From contig NZ_JAFKCZ010000006.1 in the NCBI RefSeq assembly GCF_017255185.1, positions 310,001 to 374,000 of the forward strand: a stretch of 64,000 bases of DNA, given 5' to 3'. This DNA comes from Parahaliea mediterranea. Its GTDB lineage: Bacteria; Pseudomonadota; Gammaproteobacteria; Pseudomonadales; Halieaceae. The notes under the pieces are model-generated. The model did no database searches and had not been told where the DNA came from. It saw nothing but the letters and a program-made list of their open reading frames with translations. The translations under genes and the position numbers were made by a program. This document shows positions 42,700 through 52,334 of this stretch, one piece after another; positions within the stretch are counted from its first letter, which is position 1; every line of letters begins with the position of its first letter.

Positions 42700-44253
42700 T
42701 TACCGCCCCAATTCATCCAGGGCCATGTTACTCACTCCGGACTTGATCCAGCAGAGGGATTGATCCTGATCGCAGGTATGGGTGATGAAACCGTCGAAAT
42801 CGTAACGGTAGTAGAGTGTGTCGCCGACCACCTGGATACCGTTCACCGTGGAGTTTCTCGGTGTGTCCAGTTTCATCAGGGGCAACACCTCACCCGTGTC
42901 GGTCACCTCGTAGATCACCCCGTAGCCGTAGCTGACCTGGCTGTGGGTATCCGCCTGGCGATAGCCGGATTCACCGGCGAGCAGCAGGCGGCCGCCGTCG
43001 GTCAGCACGGCATCGCGCACCATGTCCTCGTCGTGCACATGGTAGAGCTGGGAGTGGGTGGTTTCACCGCTGTCACCGTCGATCCAGGCCAGGTAGCTGT
43101 CCCACTCGGTGGTGCCACCCGCCGCGCCGGCTTTCTCGTAACGCGTGGAGCCCGTCAGTAAAAGATCGCCCGAGCGCCAGAACATGCCCTCCAGGCTTTC
43201 ACTGTGGCCCCGCAGGCCAGCCATGAAGATGCCCAGCGGCGCCCCATTGCCGGCGATCACGGCGACACCCACATCGGAGCCTTCGTTCACATCTTCCAGC
43301 GGCTGCTCGAAATGAGCGCTGTAAATCGCGACGTCATCGTCGAACAGCTCGAACGCCACCGCGACGGCACCGTCGTCGCGAATCGCCATCCGGCTGGTAT
43401 TGGTGAGCTCCCCGCTCCACAACCAGCGATAGGCGGGCATTACCTGACGATCCCAGGCCACGGTGAGATCGTCATGAAAGCGGTACACCTTTACGCCATA
43501 GGTGTGCGCCAGCAGGAAGGGCACACCTTCATGTACCTGCAGGCGGGCGAGCTGATTGACGGAAAGCTGAGGCCGGCCGTTATGGCTCAGGTCCTCCGCC
43601 ACCGTGCGCGTGGGTTCGTCACTGTTGGGCTCGTAGCTGTAGTAGAACAGCTCGTTGGCGGCAGGTACATCTTCCAGCCAGCGTCGCTGAAGCGCGTTGC
43701 CGGCCCCATCCAGTTGGGTAAGGCGCAGCTCGAACCAGTTGCCGTCCACGGGGCTGCCGCCGGTAAAATCACTGGGTATCGCTTCCAGCAGCAGTACCCG
43801 GCTGCTGTCCTGCATCGCCATATCGACAATCACCGCACCGGGATCCGGCCGGTAGCTGAACACCTCCTGGGCGTCCACGTGGCATCGCAGGCTTTGCGCC
43901 CAACCCGGCTGCCAATCCCGGGTGGTGTGCAGCCGGGGCCCGTCCTGCCCCGTCAATCGCTGGACGTGGCACCACAGGCCATCGCCATTCACCGCCAGAT
44001 CGGTCACCTGGGACTGGTAGGCCTCCGCCAGTTCGAAGCCCACCCTGACATCCGCTGCCGGCGGTGCTATCGCGATATCCAGCAGGTCGCCGTTCGCCGG
44101 TGGCAGCGGCTCATCACCGGACAGCTCCGGTGGCGGGTGGACCGGCTTGTCGACAGGGGGGGAATCACTACCAGAGCCCGAACTGGAGCCAGAGCCACAG
44201 GCACTGAGCAAGCCGGCCATCAACAGGGCCGAAACCAGCTGCTTGATATCCAA
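42700..44253 (-). CDS. uncharacterised lipoprotein, TTG start
   Basis: A 517-residue protein with a lipoprotein signal: a hydrophobic stretch ending LLSAC (Cys19), then a Ser/Gly-rich linker GSGSSSGSGSDSPP. The body has many WxxS, GGxLLLAG-like strand repeats and may be a beta-propeller-like domain, but I recognise no family. The start is a TTG at 44253 with AGGAG 7 bases upstream; no upstream ATG fits the signal peptide. The Cys would be lipidated and the protein anchored to a membrane. It is isolated: its neighbours are the heptamer repeat and a divergent AsmA gene. Function unknown. Confidence 0.8.
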   Translation of the reverse strand: MDIKQLVSALLMAGLLSACGSGSSSGSGSDSPPVDKPVHPPPELSGDEPLPPANGDLLDIAIAPPAADVRVGFELAEAYQSQVTDLAVNGDGLWCHVQRLTGQDGPRLHTTRDWQPGWAQSLRCHVDAQEVFSYRPDPGAVIVDMAMQDSSRVLLLEAIPSDFTGGSPVDGNWFELRLTQLDGAGNALQRRWLEDVPAANELFYYSYEPNSDEPTRTVAEDLSHNGRPQLSVNQLARLQVHEGVPFLLAHTYGVKVYRFHDDLTVAWDRQVMPAYRWLWSGELTNTSRMAIRDDGAVAVAFELFDDDVAIYSAHFEQPLEDVNEGSDVGVAVIAGNGAPLGIFMAGLRGHSESLEGMFWRSGDLLLTGSTRYEKAGAAGGTTEWDSYLAWIDGDSGETTHSQLYHVHDEDMVRDAVLTDGGRLLLAGESGYRQADTHSQVSYGYGVIYEVTDTGEVLPLMKLDTPRNSTVNGIQVVGDTLYYRYDFDGFITHTCDQDQSLCWIKSGVSNMALDELGR

Positions 44254-44609
44254 AATCGTACTCCTTGATCAAAGACAAACCGGGGCCATTCCGCCATCGA
44301 CATGAGGGATCGATAAAGCATTTGGAAGTCGACAAAACCCGGACAAAATTCGAGGTGTTCAAAAAACAGCCAGGGGCTGGCGCCGCGGTCCGTTTTCAAA
44401 ACAATCCGCCACTTTCATACACAAGCCATCGGGGAGACAAGTGACAAATGTCACGCCCTGCGCTGAGCCGCAATACGCGGCGCTGGCGCTGAACCGCAAG
44501 CGAGTGGGCTTTTGCGGTGACGCCTTGCAAGCGGCGCCGCGGCGAGGATCTATCGCGGTTTCACGCCAGCCTGCTATAACTGGGTTAACCCACTGCGGAG
44601 CTCGCCACA
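44254..44609. other. divergent intergenic region with GTGAC palindrome
   Basis: About 355 bases separate the lipoprotein (minus) and AsmA (plus) genes. An inverted repeat GTGAC (44441-44445) and GTCAC (44450-44454) around AAAT could be a regulator site. TATAAC at 44574 could be a -10 for asmA but lacks a good -35. No RNA or small gene is supported. Confidence 0.4.
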
Positions 44610-46991
44610 ATGCCACGGACCATCCTCAACACCGCGGCCATCCTCGCTGGACTGGTGCTGGCACTGCTGATTACCGCCATCGCCGGACTGTTGCTGTACC
44701 TTCAATACGGCGATCTCAATACCCAGCGTCCGCGCCTCGAATCCCTGGTCAGCCAAGCGACCGGCCGCCCCTTTCGCATCGAGGGCGAACTTGAACTGAA
44801 GCTCTGGCCGGAATTGTTCCTTTCGGTGGGCGGTCTCCAGCTGGCCAACGCCGAATGGGCCTCCGGGGAGCCCATGGCCCGCCTCGGACAGTTCGCCGTC
44901 AAAATCCGCCCCGGATCGCTACTCCTGGGGCCACTGGATATCCGCGAGCTACATTTGCGCGACCTTGACCTGCTGGTGGAAACCGGGCCCACGGGCGAGA
45001 CGAACTGGGCACTTGCAACGCCGGATCCGGAGGAAGCACCGGATCCGCCCAGCCGTGACAGTGGCAATGGCGACCTCGCCGTGATCCTTCAGCGGGCGCA
45101 ATTGAGCAACCTCAGGCTGAGGTACCCCGGGCCGGATAGCGAGACGCAATCCGCGATGATCCGCGATCTCTCACTGGTCAACACCGACGCCGATCGATTG
45201 CGTGTCGAGGGCCGGGGGACAGCGCTTGACATGCCACTGACCGTATCCGGCCAGGTCGACACACGAGACGGGGTGGTACAAACCGACGCTGTTCGCTACG
45301 AACTCGCCCTGGTACTGGGGGAAAGCCGGCTGGCCGTGGAGGGCACGCGGACACCCCCCGCAAGCGACTCCCCGGCACGGATGTCACTGGACCTGCGGAT
45401 GGATGGTCTCCAGCCGCTGATGGATCGCCTCGCGGTCCCGCTGACCGTTCCCGGGCCATTGCAACTCGCTGTCCACGGCCGGGGCGAGGCCCAGCGGGCG
45501 GACATCGATATCGAGGGCCGCCTCGGCGCCATTACCCTCGATAGCGAAGCCAGGCGCTCCGGCGACAGCCTCGCAATCGACGGTAGTATCTCCACGCTGG
45601 CCCAGGCGGGCGCCCTGTTCGATATTCAGGGCCTACCCGCCGCCCCGCTAACGTGGTCCTCGACCCTGATACTGGAAAAAAACGCCCTGGATATCCGCGA
45701 GTTCTCGGCCACCACCGGACAATCACGGATCACGGCTACAGGCCATCTCGGCGACTCGAATGGGGGCTCTTCATTGAGCCTTGAGGCCAATGCCGCCGCG
45801 GCCGCGGAGCTGCTCGACACCCTGCCCCCCCTCCCCTTTACCGTCGCGGCGACACTGGCGCTACGCGAGGGCGAACTCAGCATCGCCCCCTTGGAAGCCC
45901 GACTCGGCGACAGCGACTTGACGGGTACGGTGCGGATTGGCCGGGGCGAGCGGGGATCGGTCGACATTCAGCTTCAGTCCCGGCGCATCGACCTGTCGCA
46001 ACTGTCCGCGCACGACAAGACTCGCCCCGATACCGGGGGCAAAGCCCCGGAGGAAGCACCTGATACCGCCGCCGGCGAATCGTCGGCACCGCGCTACGTA
46101 TTCACCGGGAAGCCGCTGCCCTTCTCGATGCTACAGAAAAATACCGCCGATTTTCACTGGGCCATCGACGAGCTGGCAACGCCCCTGGTGACCCTGGCGG
46201 CAATGGACCTCAGCGCCGGACTGCATGCCGGCAGGCTCGAGGCACAGGCAGCCTTCGAGGGCCCCGCTGGCGGGCTCGGGCGCAATTCCCTCGTGCTCGA
46301 GACCTCCGGCAATCGCGCCGAGCTGACCCTGCAAAACCGCCTCAGGGACCTGCGCATCAATGTCGCCTCGGGCAACGTCGAGCGGGTAAACGACATCCCC
46401 GCTCTCAACCTGACGCTCGACCTGGCCGCCTCCGGCTCCAGCCCCCGGGAGCTGGCCGCCGCCAGCGACGGCAAACTACTGCTCACCCTTGGGCCTGGCC
46501 AGTTGAACAACAGTGTGGTGGAGAAATTCTCGGGCGACCTGCTGGCGCAACTGGTGTCGGCCCTCGACCCCTTTGCCAGGACCCAGACGCACATGGCCTT
46601 CGAGTGCGGCGTCGCGGCGGCAACGATCGAAGGCGGAGAGGCCCTGCTGGATCCCCTGGCGTTTCAGTCGGAGAAACTGCAGGTCATCGCGGGCGGCTCG
46701 ATCGACCTGAAAACCGAAGCGATCGATATCGAGTTCAATACCCGGCCGCGTTCGGGGGTCGGGGTCAGCGCCGATATGTTTGTCACGCCCTTCGTCTCGC
46801 TCAAGGGCACGCTATCGAAGCCCAGGGTGGGCATGAACGAATCGAGCACCCTGCTTACCGGCGGCGCCGCGGTGGCCACCGGAGGCCTGTCGCTGCTGTG
46901 GAAGGGTCTGTACGACCGCGCCGCCGGCAGCATTGATCATTGTCGGGACACCCTCGAAAAACATGCTCATCCGCCACTGGACGGAAAGTAG
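44610..46991 (+). CDS. AsmA-family protein
   Basis: A 793-residue protein with one N-terminal membrane segment (about residues 8-30, LAGLVLALLITAIAGLLLYL) and a long periplasmic part. FRIEGELELKLWPELFLSVGG and GLQLANAEW near residue 65 are typical of AsmA, as is the C-terminal AsmA_2-type region with FNTRPRSGVGVSADMFVTPF. AsmA-like proteins form a periplasmic bridge that moves phospholipids to the outer membrane. An Asp/Glu/Ala-rich low-complexity stretch near 470-490 is a likely linker. GGAG is 10 bases upstream of the ATG. Confidence 0.92.
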   Translation: MPRTILNTAAILAGLVLALLITAIAGLLLYLQYGDLNTQRPRLESLVSQATGRPFRIEGELELKLWPELFLSVGGLQLANAEWASGEPMARLGQFAVKIRPGSLLLGPLDIRELHLRDLDLLVETGPTGETNWALATPDPEEAPDPPSRDSGNGDLAVILQRAQLSNLRLRYPGPDSETQSAMIRDLSLVNTDADRLRVEGRGTALDMPLTVSGQVDTRDGVVQTDAVRYELALVLGESRLAVEGTRTPPASDSPARMSLDLRMDGLQPLMDRLAVPLTVPGPLQLAVHGRGEAQRADIDIEGRLGAITLDSEARRSGDSLAIDGSISTLAQAGALFDIQGLPAAPLTWSSTLILEKNALDIREFSATTGQSRITATGHLGDSNGGSSLSLEANAAAAAELLDTLPPLPFTVAATLALREGELSIAPLEARLGDSDLTGTVRIGRGERGSVDIQLQSRRIDLSQLSAHDKTRPDTGGKAPEEAPDTAAGESSAPRYVFTGKPLPFSMLQKNTADFHWAIDELATPLVTLAAMDLSAGLHAGRLEAQAAFEGPAGGLGRNSLVLETSGNRAELTLQNRLRDLRINVASGNVERVNDIPALNLTLDLAASGSSPRELAAASDGKLLLTLGPGQLNNSVVEKFSGDLLAQLVSALDPFARTQTHMAFECGVAAATIEGGEALLDPLAFQSEKLQVIAGGSIDLKTEAIDIEFNTRPRSGVGVSADMFVTPFVSLKGTLSKPRVGMNESSTLLTGGAAVATGGLSLLWKGLYDRAAGSIDHCRDTLEKHAHPPLDGK

Positions 46992-47235
46992 CCACAGCGG
47001 AAGGGCTGACAGTGGACGGCTGCCGGCACGGACACACTGGCCGTGACACCTGGAACGCGGTATCCAATAGTCAGACGTCGAATGTCAGGGCTGGCCGGGG
47101 CCAGTTGCCGGCCAGGTACAAGCACGCCCCATTGCGCGCATTTGCCGGTATGAATCACGACGGCGGCAACGAATGAGCCCGCCGGGAAGAACAGCTCCCC
47201 CCCCCATGATTACAAGCCAAACGGATTTTCTAGCA
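46992..47235. other. intergenic region before the glycosyltransferase promoter
   Basis: The upstream part of the 300-base gap between AsmA and the glycosyltransferase holds a run of nine C at 47197-47205 but no gene. No terminator for AsmA is evident; the promoter of the next gene follows directly. Confidence 0.4.
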
Positions 47236-47265
47236 TTGACTCACCATTAAGCGGCCTTTTATAAT
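47236..47265 (+). promoter_or_regulatory. sigma-70 promoter of the glycosyltransferase operon
   Basis: TTGACT (47236-47241) and a perfect TATAAT (47260-47265) are 18 bases apart. Transcription should start near 47272, which rules out the TTG at 47268 as translation start. The closest in-frame starts are ATG 47292 and ATG 47355. Confidence 0.75.
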
Positions 47266-47291
47266 TTTTGCATAATAACTGGCCCCCTTAT

Positions 47292-49064
47292 ATGCATTCA
47301 CATTCAAGGACGAATTCGAGGTCGAACGCCGCTTCGCGACCCCGCGAAAGACCTATGGCAGTGCCCACCAGGCCCGTTGGCAGCGTATCGCAACGCGCGA
47401 TCTTTGTAGTATTGCAATGCGCGATACTGGCGGGTTTGCTTTGGATCACGGCGACCCTCCTCGGGATGCTGCTGCCACGTTTTGTCGCCCCCGCCACGGT
47501 CACGGTGCTGATCGCTACAATTTGCGGCTTTCAGGTTCTGTTTCAAGGGCTGCATCTGTTCCGAACGCTGGCGATGCGGCGGGCCGTAATCGATGGCATG
47601 CCCTCGCCGGAGGGCCTTCGTATCGCGATGGCCACGACCATCGTGCCAAGCCGGGAATTCTCCTTGCTCGAACAGAAGCTGGCGGCCATGGCCGCGGTAT
47701 CCAGCAACGGCTGCATGCTCGACCACTGGGTCCTCGACGAGGAAGACGACCCACGGGTGCGTAAACTGGTTGCGGAATTTAATCAGCGCTACCGCGACAG
47801 CGGGACCCGGTTCTTCCATTTCACCAGGCACGGTGTGGCACGCTACAACGAAGCGCCGAAAGGAAGGCACTTCAGGACCTTCCAGGCGCGACAAAAGGGC
47901 GGCAACATCAACGCGTGGCTTGACGCGACGCGCTCCTCCCGATACGACCTGGTCACCTTTATCGACCTGGATCACTTTCCCGAGCCGGATTTTTACCGCG
48001 CGGTACTACCCTGCTTCGGCGACCCCGATGTCGCCTTCGTACAGGGGCCCGAAGTATTCCGCAACCGGGAAGAGAATTTCATCACCCGCGCGGCCAGCCA
48101 CGAGCGCGACACCTTTTTCGGCCTCTTGCATCGCAGCTACTTCGGGCTGGGCATGCCTGTCATCGTCGGCGCCCATACCACCTTCCGGCGAACGGCCCTC
48201 GACGCTCTCGGGGGGTACTACCCGGTGCACTTGACCGAGGACTATCTGATAATGCTGCGCCTGCGCGCCCTGGGCCTGCGCGGCATCTACATCGATACGG
48301 TCATAGCGGTGGGCGAACTACCCTCGACCTGGAACGCGTTTCTCGGCCAGCAGCGGCGCTGGGCGTCCGGCGGACTGGACTTGTTGTTCCGCTATTTTCC
48401 GAAGCAATGGCGCCACTACTCGAACAAGGAGCGCCTGTTCGGCTTCATGCTGCTCAATTACTACATCTGGGGCACATTCTTCGTGCTCGGCAAGACCCTG
48501 TTGTTACTGATGCTCCTGGTCGGTGTGACCCTCGAGATTGGCCCCGTGATGCTGGCGGGGCTAGTCGCTTTCATCTTGGCGGCATTGATGGGCAACCATC
48601 TCTGGGAGCGGCAATTTTTCATTCAGCCGGAACGCCGCACCCATCTTGTTGAAAACGCGGTGATGAACCTTTTTCTCGGCCCACTCTACTGCCTGTCACT
48701 GTTCAGGGCGCTCATCGCGCCCAACACGCCCTTCGAAGTGACCGCCAAGAATCGCGGCGAACAGCAAGCGGGCGGGAGGTTCTCATTCCGCTGGCAGTGC
48801 ACCGCCCTGCTGTGCGTCGAGGCTCTACTGTTTATTTTGGCGTGGCTGGTATCCGGCGGCGCTACCGAGGGCAAGGTCAACCTGGTCCAGGTGCCCCTGC
48901 TGTTGTCCCTGTTTGGCACACTGTACGTCCTGGCGAACTATCGCCGTCATGAGGCGTCTCCCGCGGGCCACGGCCAGGGAACCTCCGCCGACGACAATGC
49001 CAAAGCCCAAGTCCTGCACAACGAATTCTACCCACCGTCCGAACCCGAAAGAGGCCTCCTATGA
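47292..49064 (+). CDS. membrane glycosyltransferase, cellulose-synthase-like GT2
   Basis: A protein of about 590 residues with two N-terminal membrane helices, a cytosolic family-2 glycosyltransferase domain, and four or so C-terminal helices. Motifs are DEEDD, FIDLDHFPEP (the metal-binding DxD), HLTEDYLIML and QQRRWASGG (QxxRW), as in cellulose synthase-like enzymes that polymerise and export a polysaccharide. There is no PilZ domain visible. The start is uncertain: ATG 47292 follows the promoter by 20 bases; ATG 47355 has a weak GAAAG site. The stop overlaps the next gene by 4 bases (ATGA), so it is translationally coupled to the IPTL-CTERM protein. Confidence 0.9.
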   Translation: MHSHSRTNSRSNAASRPRERPMAVPTRPVGSVSQRAIFVVLQCAILAGLLWITATLLGMLLPRFVAPATVTVLIATICGFQVLFQGLHLFRTLAMRRAVIDGMPSPEGLRIAMATTIVPSREFSLLEQKLAAMAAVSSNGCMLDHWVLDEEDDPRVRKLVAEFNQRYRDSGTRFFHFTRHGVARYNEAPKGRHFRTFQARQKGGNINAWLDATRSSRYDLVTFIDLDHFPEPDFYRAVLPCFGDPDVAFVQGPEVFRNREENFITRAASHERDTFFGLLHRSYFGLGMPVIVGAHTTFRRTALDALGGYYPVHLTEDYLIMLRLRALGLRGIYIDTVIAVGELPSTWNAFLGQQRRWASGGLDLLFRYFPKQWRHYSNKERLFGFMLLNYYIWGTFFVLGKTLLLLMLLVGVTLEIGPVMLAGLVAFILAALMGNHLWERQFFIQPERRTHLVENAVMNLFLGPLYCLSLFRALIAPNTPFEVTAKNRGEQQAGGRFSFRWQCTALLCVEALLFILAWLVSGGATEGKVNLVQVPLLLSLFGTLYVLANYRRHEASPAGHGQGTSADDNAKAQVLHNEFYPPSEPERGLL

Positions 49065-50929
49065 ATAATAATTTCAAACTTGTCGCGCTGACCGCGGCCC
49101 TGCTTGCGCTGCCGGCGCACGCGGCAGTGATCCAGGTCGAGCCCGGAGAGGTCGCCAGGTCGGTAAACGGTAAATGTTCGCTGCTCGAGGCCGTCGACAA
49201 CGCCGAAAACCTCAATGGCACGGATGTTTCCGGAGGCGACTGTGCGGCCGGCGACAGCGGCGCGGATGTCATCGAGTTGTCGGCGAACGCCACGTACACG
49301 CTGACCGGCCCGGTATCTTTCCCTCAAACCGCCCTGCCTTGGATTCGGTCGACGGTCACAATCGACGGCAGTGGCTCGATCATTGAACGGGATCTCGCAG
49401 CCAGCGCTTTCCGCCTGTTCGTGGTGAATCCCGGGGGCCACCTCGAGATCCGCGATGCCACATTGCGCAACGGGTCCCTCACGTCAGGTCACGCGGGCGC
49501 CACGATCTGGAATCACGGTCAGTTGACGCTAAATGACGTGGTGATCGACAACAGCAGGAACACCTTAGGTCCGGGCGGCTCCATTCACAATACCGGACAA
49601 GCGGTACTCGAAGGGGTGGTCATTGAAAACAGCGAATCCCGCCATTCGGGGGGCGCCATCCACAATGACGGCAGCCTGACGCTGCGCGAGAGCACGATTC
49701 GCAACACACATTCGCAGGCAGCGGGCGGCGCGCTCGTCAACCGTGGCACACTGACGCTCGAGCGTTCACTGATCGAGGGAAGCAGCAGCACTGGCGCGGG
49801 AGGCGGCTTGGACAATGGCGGCAGTGGGTCCACCGCGCTGCGCAACAGCACGCTCAGCGGGAACACGTCAGACGGTCTGGGCGGCGGCGTGTTCGTTCGC
49901 GGGGGAACACTCGATGCAACCCAGGTCACCGTGGCCTACAATGCGGGCACACAGGCGCCGTCGCACGAGAACGCGGGCCAGGGAAGCGGCATTTACCGGC
50001 TGGGTATCGGCACGATAAACCTGAACAACACACTGCTGGCCGAACAGGTCGACGGCAACAACTGCGGTGGCCCAATGACGCACCAGGCGACCGTCGCGGA
50101 CGACGCCAGCTGCACCGTCAGCGCCAGCACCGGGCCATTGATCACGGCGCTAGCCGACAATGGCGGGCGGACCCCCACGCACGCGCTGGCCGACCTCAGC
50201 GCGGCGATTGACGCCGGCAATAACGCTCTTGTCGGCGGCCTGGCGACGGACCAGCGCGGCACCGGTTTTGCGCGCATTCTGGGCACGCAGGTTGATGTTG
50301 GCGCCTACGAGTTCGGCGACACCGACGGTATCGACCCCAGCGGCGAGGACAGCGTGCCCAACCCCAGTGGCGGCGGCTTCGGCGATGGCAATGGCGACGG
50401 CATCCCGGACAAGCGGCAGAACCACGTGGCATCCTTCGGCACTGCGGTTGGAGAGGAGGTGGCGACCATCGCCATCAGCGGTGAAACTTCGCCGCTTGCG
50501 AATGTCTCATCACAGCCGGTACCCGGGGACGCACCGCCCAATGTTACCTTCCCATACGGCCTGTTCAGCTTCACGATAACCAACGTTGCGCCTGGCGCGA
50601 CCAAGCAAGTCACGCTGTACGTGCCGTTCAACGCGGAAATCAATGGCTACTGGAAGAAAAACACCTCCGGCGACTGGGCCAATATCGCCACCGGTATCAC
50701 GCGCGTGGGCAACAAGACCCGCATTGTGTTCCCGCTGACCGAGGGCGGCCCATACGATTTCGATGCCGACTCAACGACCATCACCGACCCGGGCGGCCCC
50801 GGAGTTTTGAGCACCGCGCCGACCGCGACGGCGCCCATTCCCACCCTGCCGCAGTGGGCGGCAATTATCCTGTCGATGATGCTGGCCGCGGCCGCGCTGA
50901 CGGGAATACACTTCCGGCACGGGCGCTGA
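49061..50929 (+). CDS. CSLREA beta-helix surface protein with IPTL-CTERM
   Basis: A 622-residue exported protein. In order: signal peptide (residues 1-21, ending AHA), a CSLREA-type start with CSLLEAVDNAENLNG, a right-handed beta-helix of repeated GGAxxNxGxLTL turns (about 130-300), a Gly/Asp linker (about 425-450), a choice-of-anchor domain (ISGETSPLANVS to YDFDADS), and the IPTL-CTERM tail IPTLPQWAAIILSMML then a basic end. IPTL-CTERM is a sorting signal processed by an unidentified system. Coupling to the upstream glycosyltransferase suggests that the two act on one surface structure. Confidence 0.9.
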   Translation: MNNNFKLVALTAALLALPAHAAVIQVEPGEVARSVNGKCSLLEAVDNAENLNGTDVSGGDCAAGDSGADVIELSANATYTLTGPVSFPQTALPWIRSTVTIDGSGSIIERDLAASAFRLFVVNPGGHLEIRDATLRNGSLTSGHAGATIWNHGQLTLNDVVIDNSRNTLGPGGSIHNTGQAVLEGVVIENSESRHSGGAIHNDGSLTLRESTIRNTHSQAAGGALVNRGTLTLERSLIEGSSSTGAGGGLDNGGSGSTALRNSTLSGNTSDGLGGGVFVRGGTLDATQVTVAYNAGTQAPSHENAGQGSGIYRLGIGTINLNNTLLAEQVDGNNCGGPMTHQATVADDASCTVSASTGPLITALADNGGRTPTHALADLSAAIDAGNNALVGGLATDQRGTGFARILGTQVDVGAYEFGDTDGIDPSGEDSVPNPSGGGFGDGNGDGIPDKRQNHVASFGTAVGEEVATIAISGETSPLANVSSQPVPGDAPPNVTFPYGLFSFTITNVAPGATKQVTLYVPFNAEINGYWKKNTSGDWANIATGITRVGNKTRIVFPLTEGGPYDFDADSTTITDPGGPGVLSTAPTATAPIPTLPQWAAIILSMMLAAAALTGIHFRHGR

Positions 50930-51252
50930 GCAAGTACAGTCCCCCTCATCCGCTGCTTCACACGGGTCGCCGCGACATGGCCAACTGCCTGCTCGCGGCG
51001 AGCCCCCGACAGACCTTTCGATCAGATAATCACCAGGTTTAGCGCTAGCCGGACGAAACAGGCAGGCGTAATCGCGCATATTGCTCCAACGCGCCACGGT
51101 TGACGCAGTCCTTTAAAGGGATACACTGCGCGCACCCCGGCGCTGTCTGGTTGCGGGCAGGACCGCAGTGTTTCGGCCCCCGCGGCGCCGTCCACGGCGA
51201 AGGCCACACGTTTAACCCCAACGTAACCTCAAAGCGAGAGTTAACACGGATC
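50930..51252. other. upstream region of the EamA gene with promoter
   Basis: About 320 bases without a gene. TTGACG (51098-51103) and TACACT (51120-51125), 16 bases apart, form a plausible sigma-70 promoter, leaving a leader of about 120 bases before the EamA ATG. The leader is GC-rich; no known riboswitch was recognised. Confidence 0.5.
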
Positions 51253-52158
51253 ATGTCGAAGATGTCGCCGGCCGATACAGCGCGGCTCCTGCTGCTATCG
51301 TCGCTGTGGGGTTTCTCGTTCATTTTTATGCGCGTGGCGGCACCGGAGTTTGGACCGGTGGCCCTCATTGGCCTGCGCATGGGGCTCGGCGCGCTACTTT
51401 TGCTGCCGCTGCTGGCCAACCGCCGCCACCTGCGCCTGCTGCGGGCCAACCTCGGGCCGCTCATCGTGCTCGGGCTTACCACCGCCGCGCTGCCGTACTC
51501 GTTACTCGCCCTGGCTACCGTCCGCCTGGATGCGGGCTTTACCTCGTTGATCAACGCCGCGACCCCCATTGCCACGGCGCTCATCGGCGCGGCCTTTTTC
51601 GCCACGCCAATCCTGCGCCAGCAAGTCATCGGGCTCACCCTGGCCCTGGCTGGCGTGGCGCTATTGTCCCTGGGACGCCTGGATTTTTCCTCTGGCGGCG
51701 ACGGCTGGTTCATCCTTGCCGCGCTCGGCGCCACGCTGTGCTACGGGGTCGGCGGCAACTACTCGCGCACCCGCCTGTCCCACCTGCCGAGCCGGGTACT
51801 GGCAGCCGGCAGCAGTGCCGCGGCGGCCGCTGTATTGCTACTACCGACCCTGCTGCTTTGGCCCGCCACGCCAGTCAGCGACACCGCCTGGGGCGCGGCC
51901 GTGGGCCTGGCGGCCCTGAGTACCGCCGGCGCGCTGCTGCTATACTTTCAGCTGCTATCCAGCGCTGGCGCCACGGCGGCCTCCACGGTCACCATGCTGG
52001 TGCCGGTGAGCGCCCTGGCCTGGGGCATGATACTGCTGGGGGAAAGCCTTTCACTGCAAGTACTCGCCGGCATGTTCGTAACCTTGCTTGGCACCGCCAT
52101 TGCGACCGGGGTACTGCGGCTGCGGCCGCGAAGGACGCTGGCGAACAAGGCGGATTGA
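51253..52158 (+). CDS. EamA/DMT-superfamily transporter
   Basis: A 301-residue membrane protein with about 10 hydrophobic helices in two repeats, beginning LLLLSSLWGFSFIFMRVAA, the usual EamA opening with the WG motif, and a second repeat from about residue 155. Such proteins export amino acids or other metabolites. ATG 51253 is preceded by GAGAG; a longer upstream frame would add a non-hydrophobic segment and is unlikely. Substrate cannot be told. Confidence 0.9.
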   Translation: MSKMSPADTARLLLLSSLWGFSFIFMRVAAPEFGPVALIGLRMGLGALLLLPLLANRRHLRLLRANLGPLIVLGLTTAALPYSLLALATVRLDAGFTSLINAATPIATALIGAAFFATPILRQQVIGLTLALAGVALLSLGRLDFSSGGDGWFILAALGATLCYGVGGNYSRTRLSHLPSRVLAAGSSAAAAAVLLLPTLLLWPATPVSDTAWGAAVGLAALSTAGALLLYFQLLSSAGATAASTVTMLVPVSALAWGMILLGESLSLQVLAGMFVTLLGTAIATGVLRLRPRRTLANKAD

Positions 52159-52334
52159 TCGATGACGGGCACTCCCCCACTAAACCCACCGCGGCAATCG
52201 CGGCGCAAGTGGCTCGGACGTATATCCCCTGCCAGTCCCCGGGGAGTGTCGCTTTTGTGACAGTGCGCGGGCGTTCCCGGCACTAGAATCGAGGCCGCTT
52301 TCACAGTACTCCCGCAAGGGGGCAAGGAGGTCGC
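52159..52334. other. gap before the hydratase gene
   Basis: The 176 bases between the EamA stop and the hydratase start hold no gene. AAGGAGG at 52324-52330 is the ribosome-binding site of the hydratase. No promoter with acceptable spacing was found. Confidence 0.4.

Noticed and set aside
43204-44268. Long 354-codon plus-strand frame opposite the lipoprotein gene
   Set aside because: Composition is basic and repetitive, no start site or family is visible, while the minus strand encodes a well-formed lipoprotein signal.
47197-47205. Run of nine C as a phase-variation switch of the glycosyltransferase
   Set aside because: It lies upstream of a strong promoter and outside coding sequence, so slippage would not switch a frame. 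A sequencing artefact is also possible.
47268-47291. TTG at 47268 as start of the glycosyltransferase
   Set aside because: It lies 3 bases after the -10 box TATAAT (47260-47265), so it would be at or before the transcript start.
51306-52286. Alternative plus-strand frame of 326 codons overlapping the EamA gene
   Set aside because: It is rich in Arg, Gly and His and lacks membrane helices, whereas the EamA frame has 10 helices and conserved motifs.
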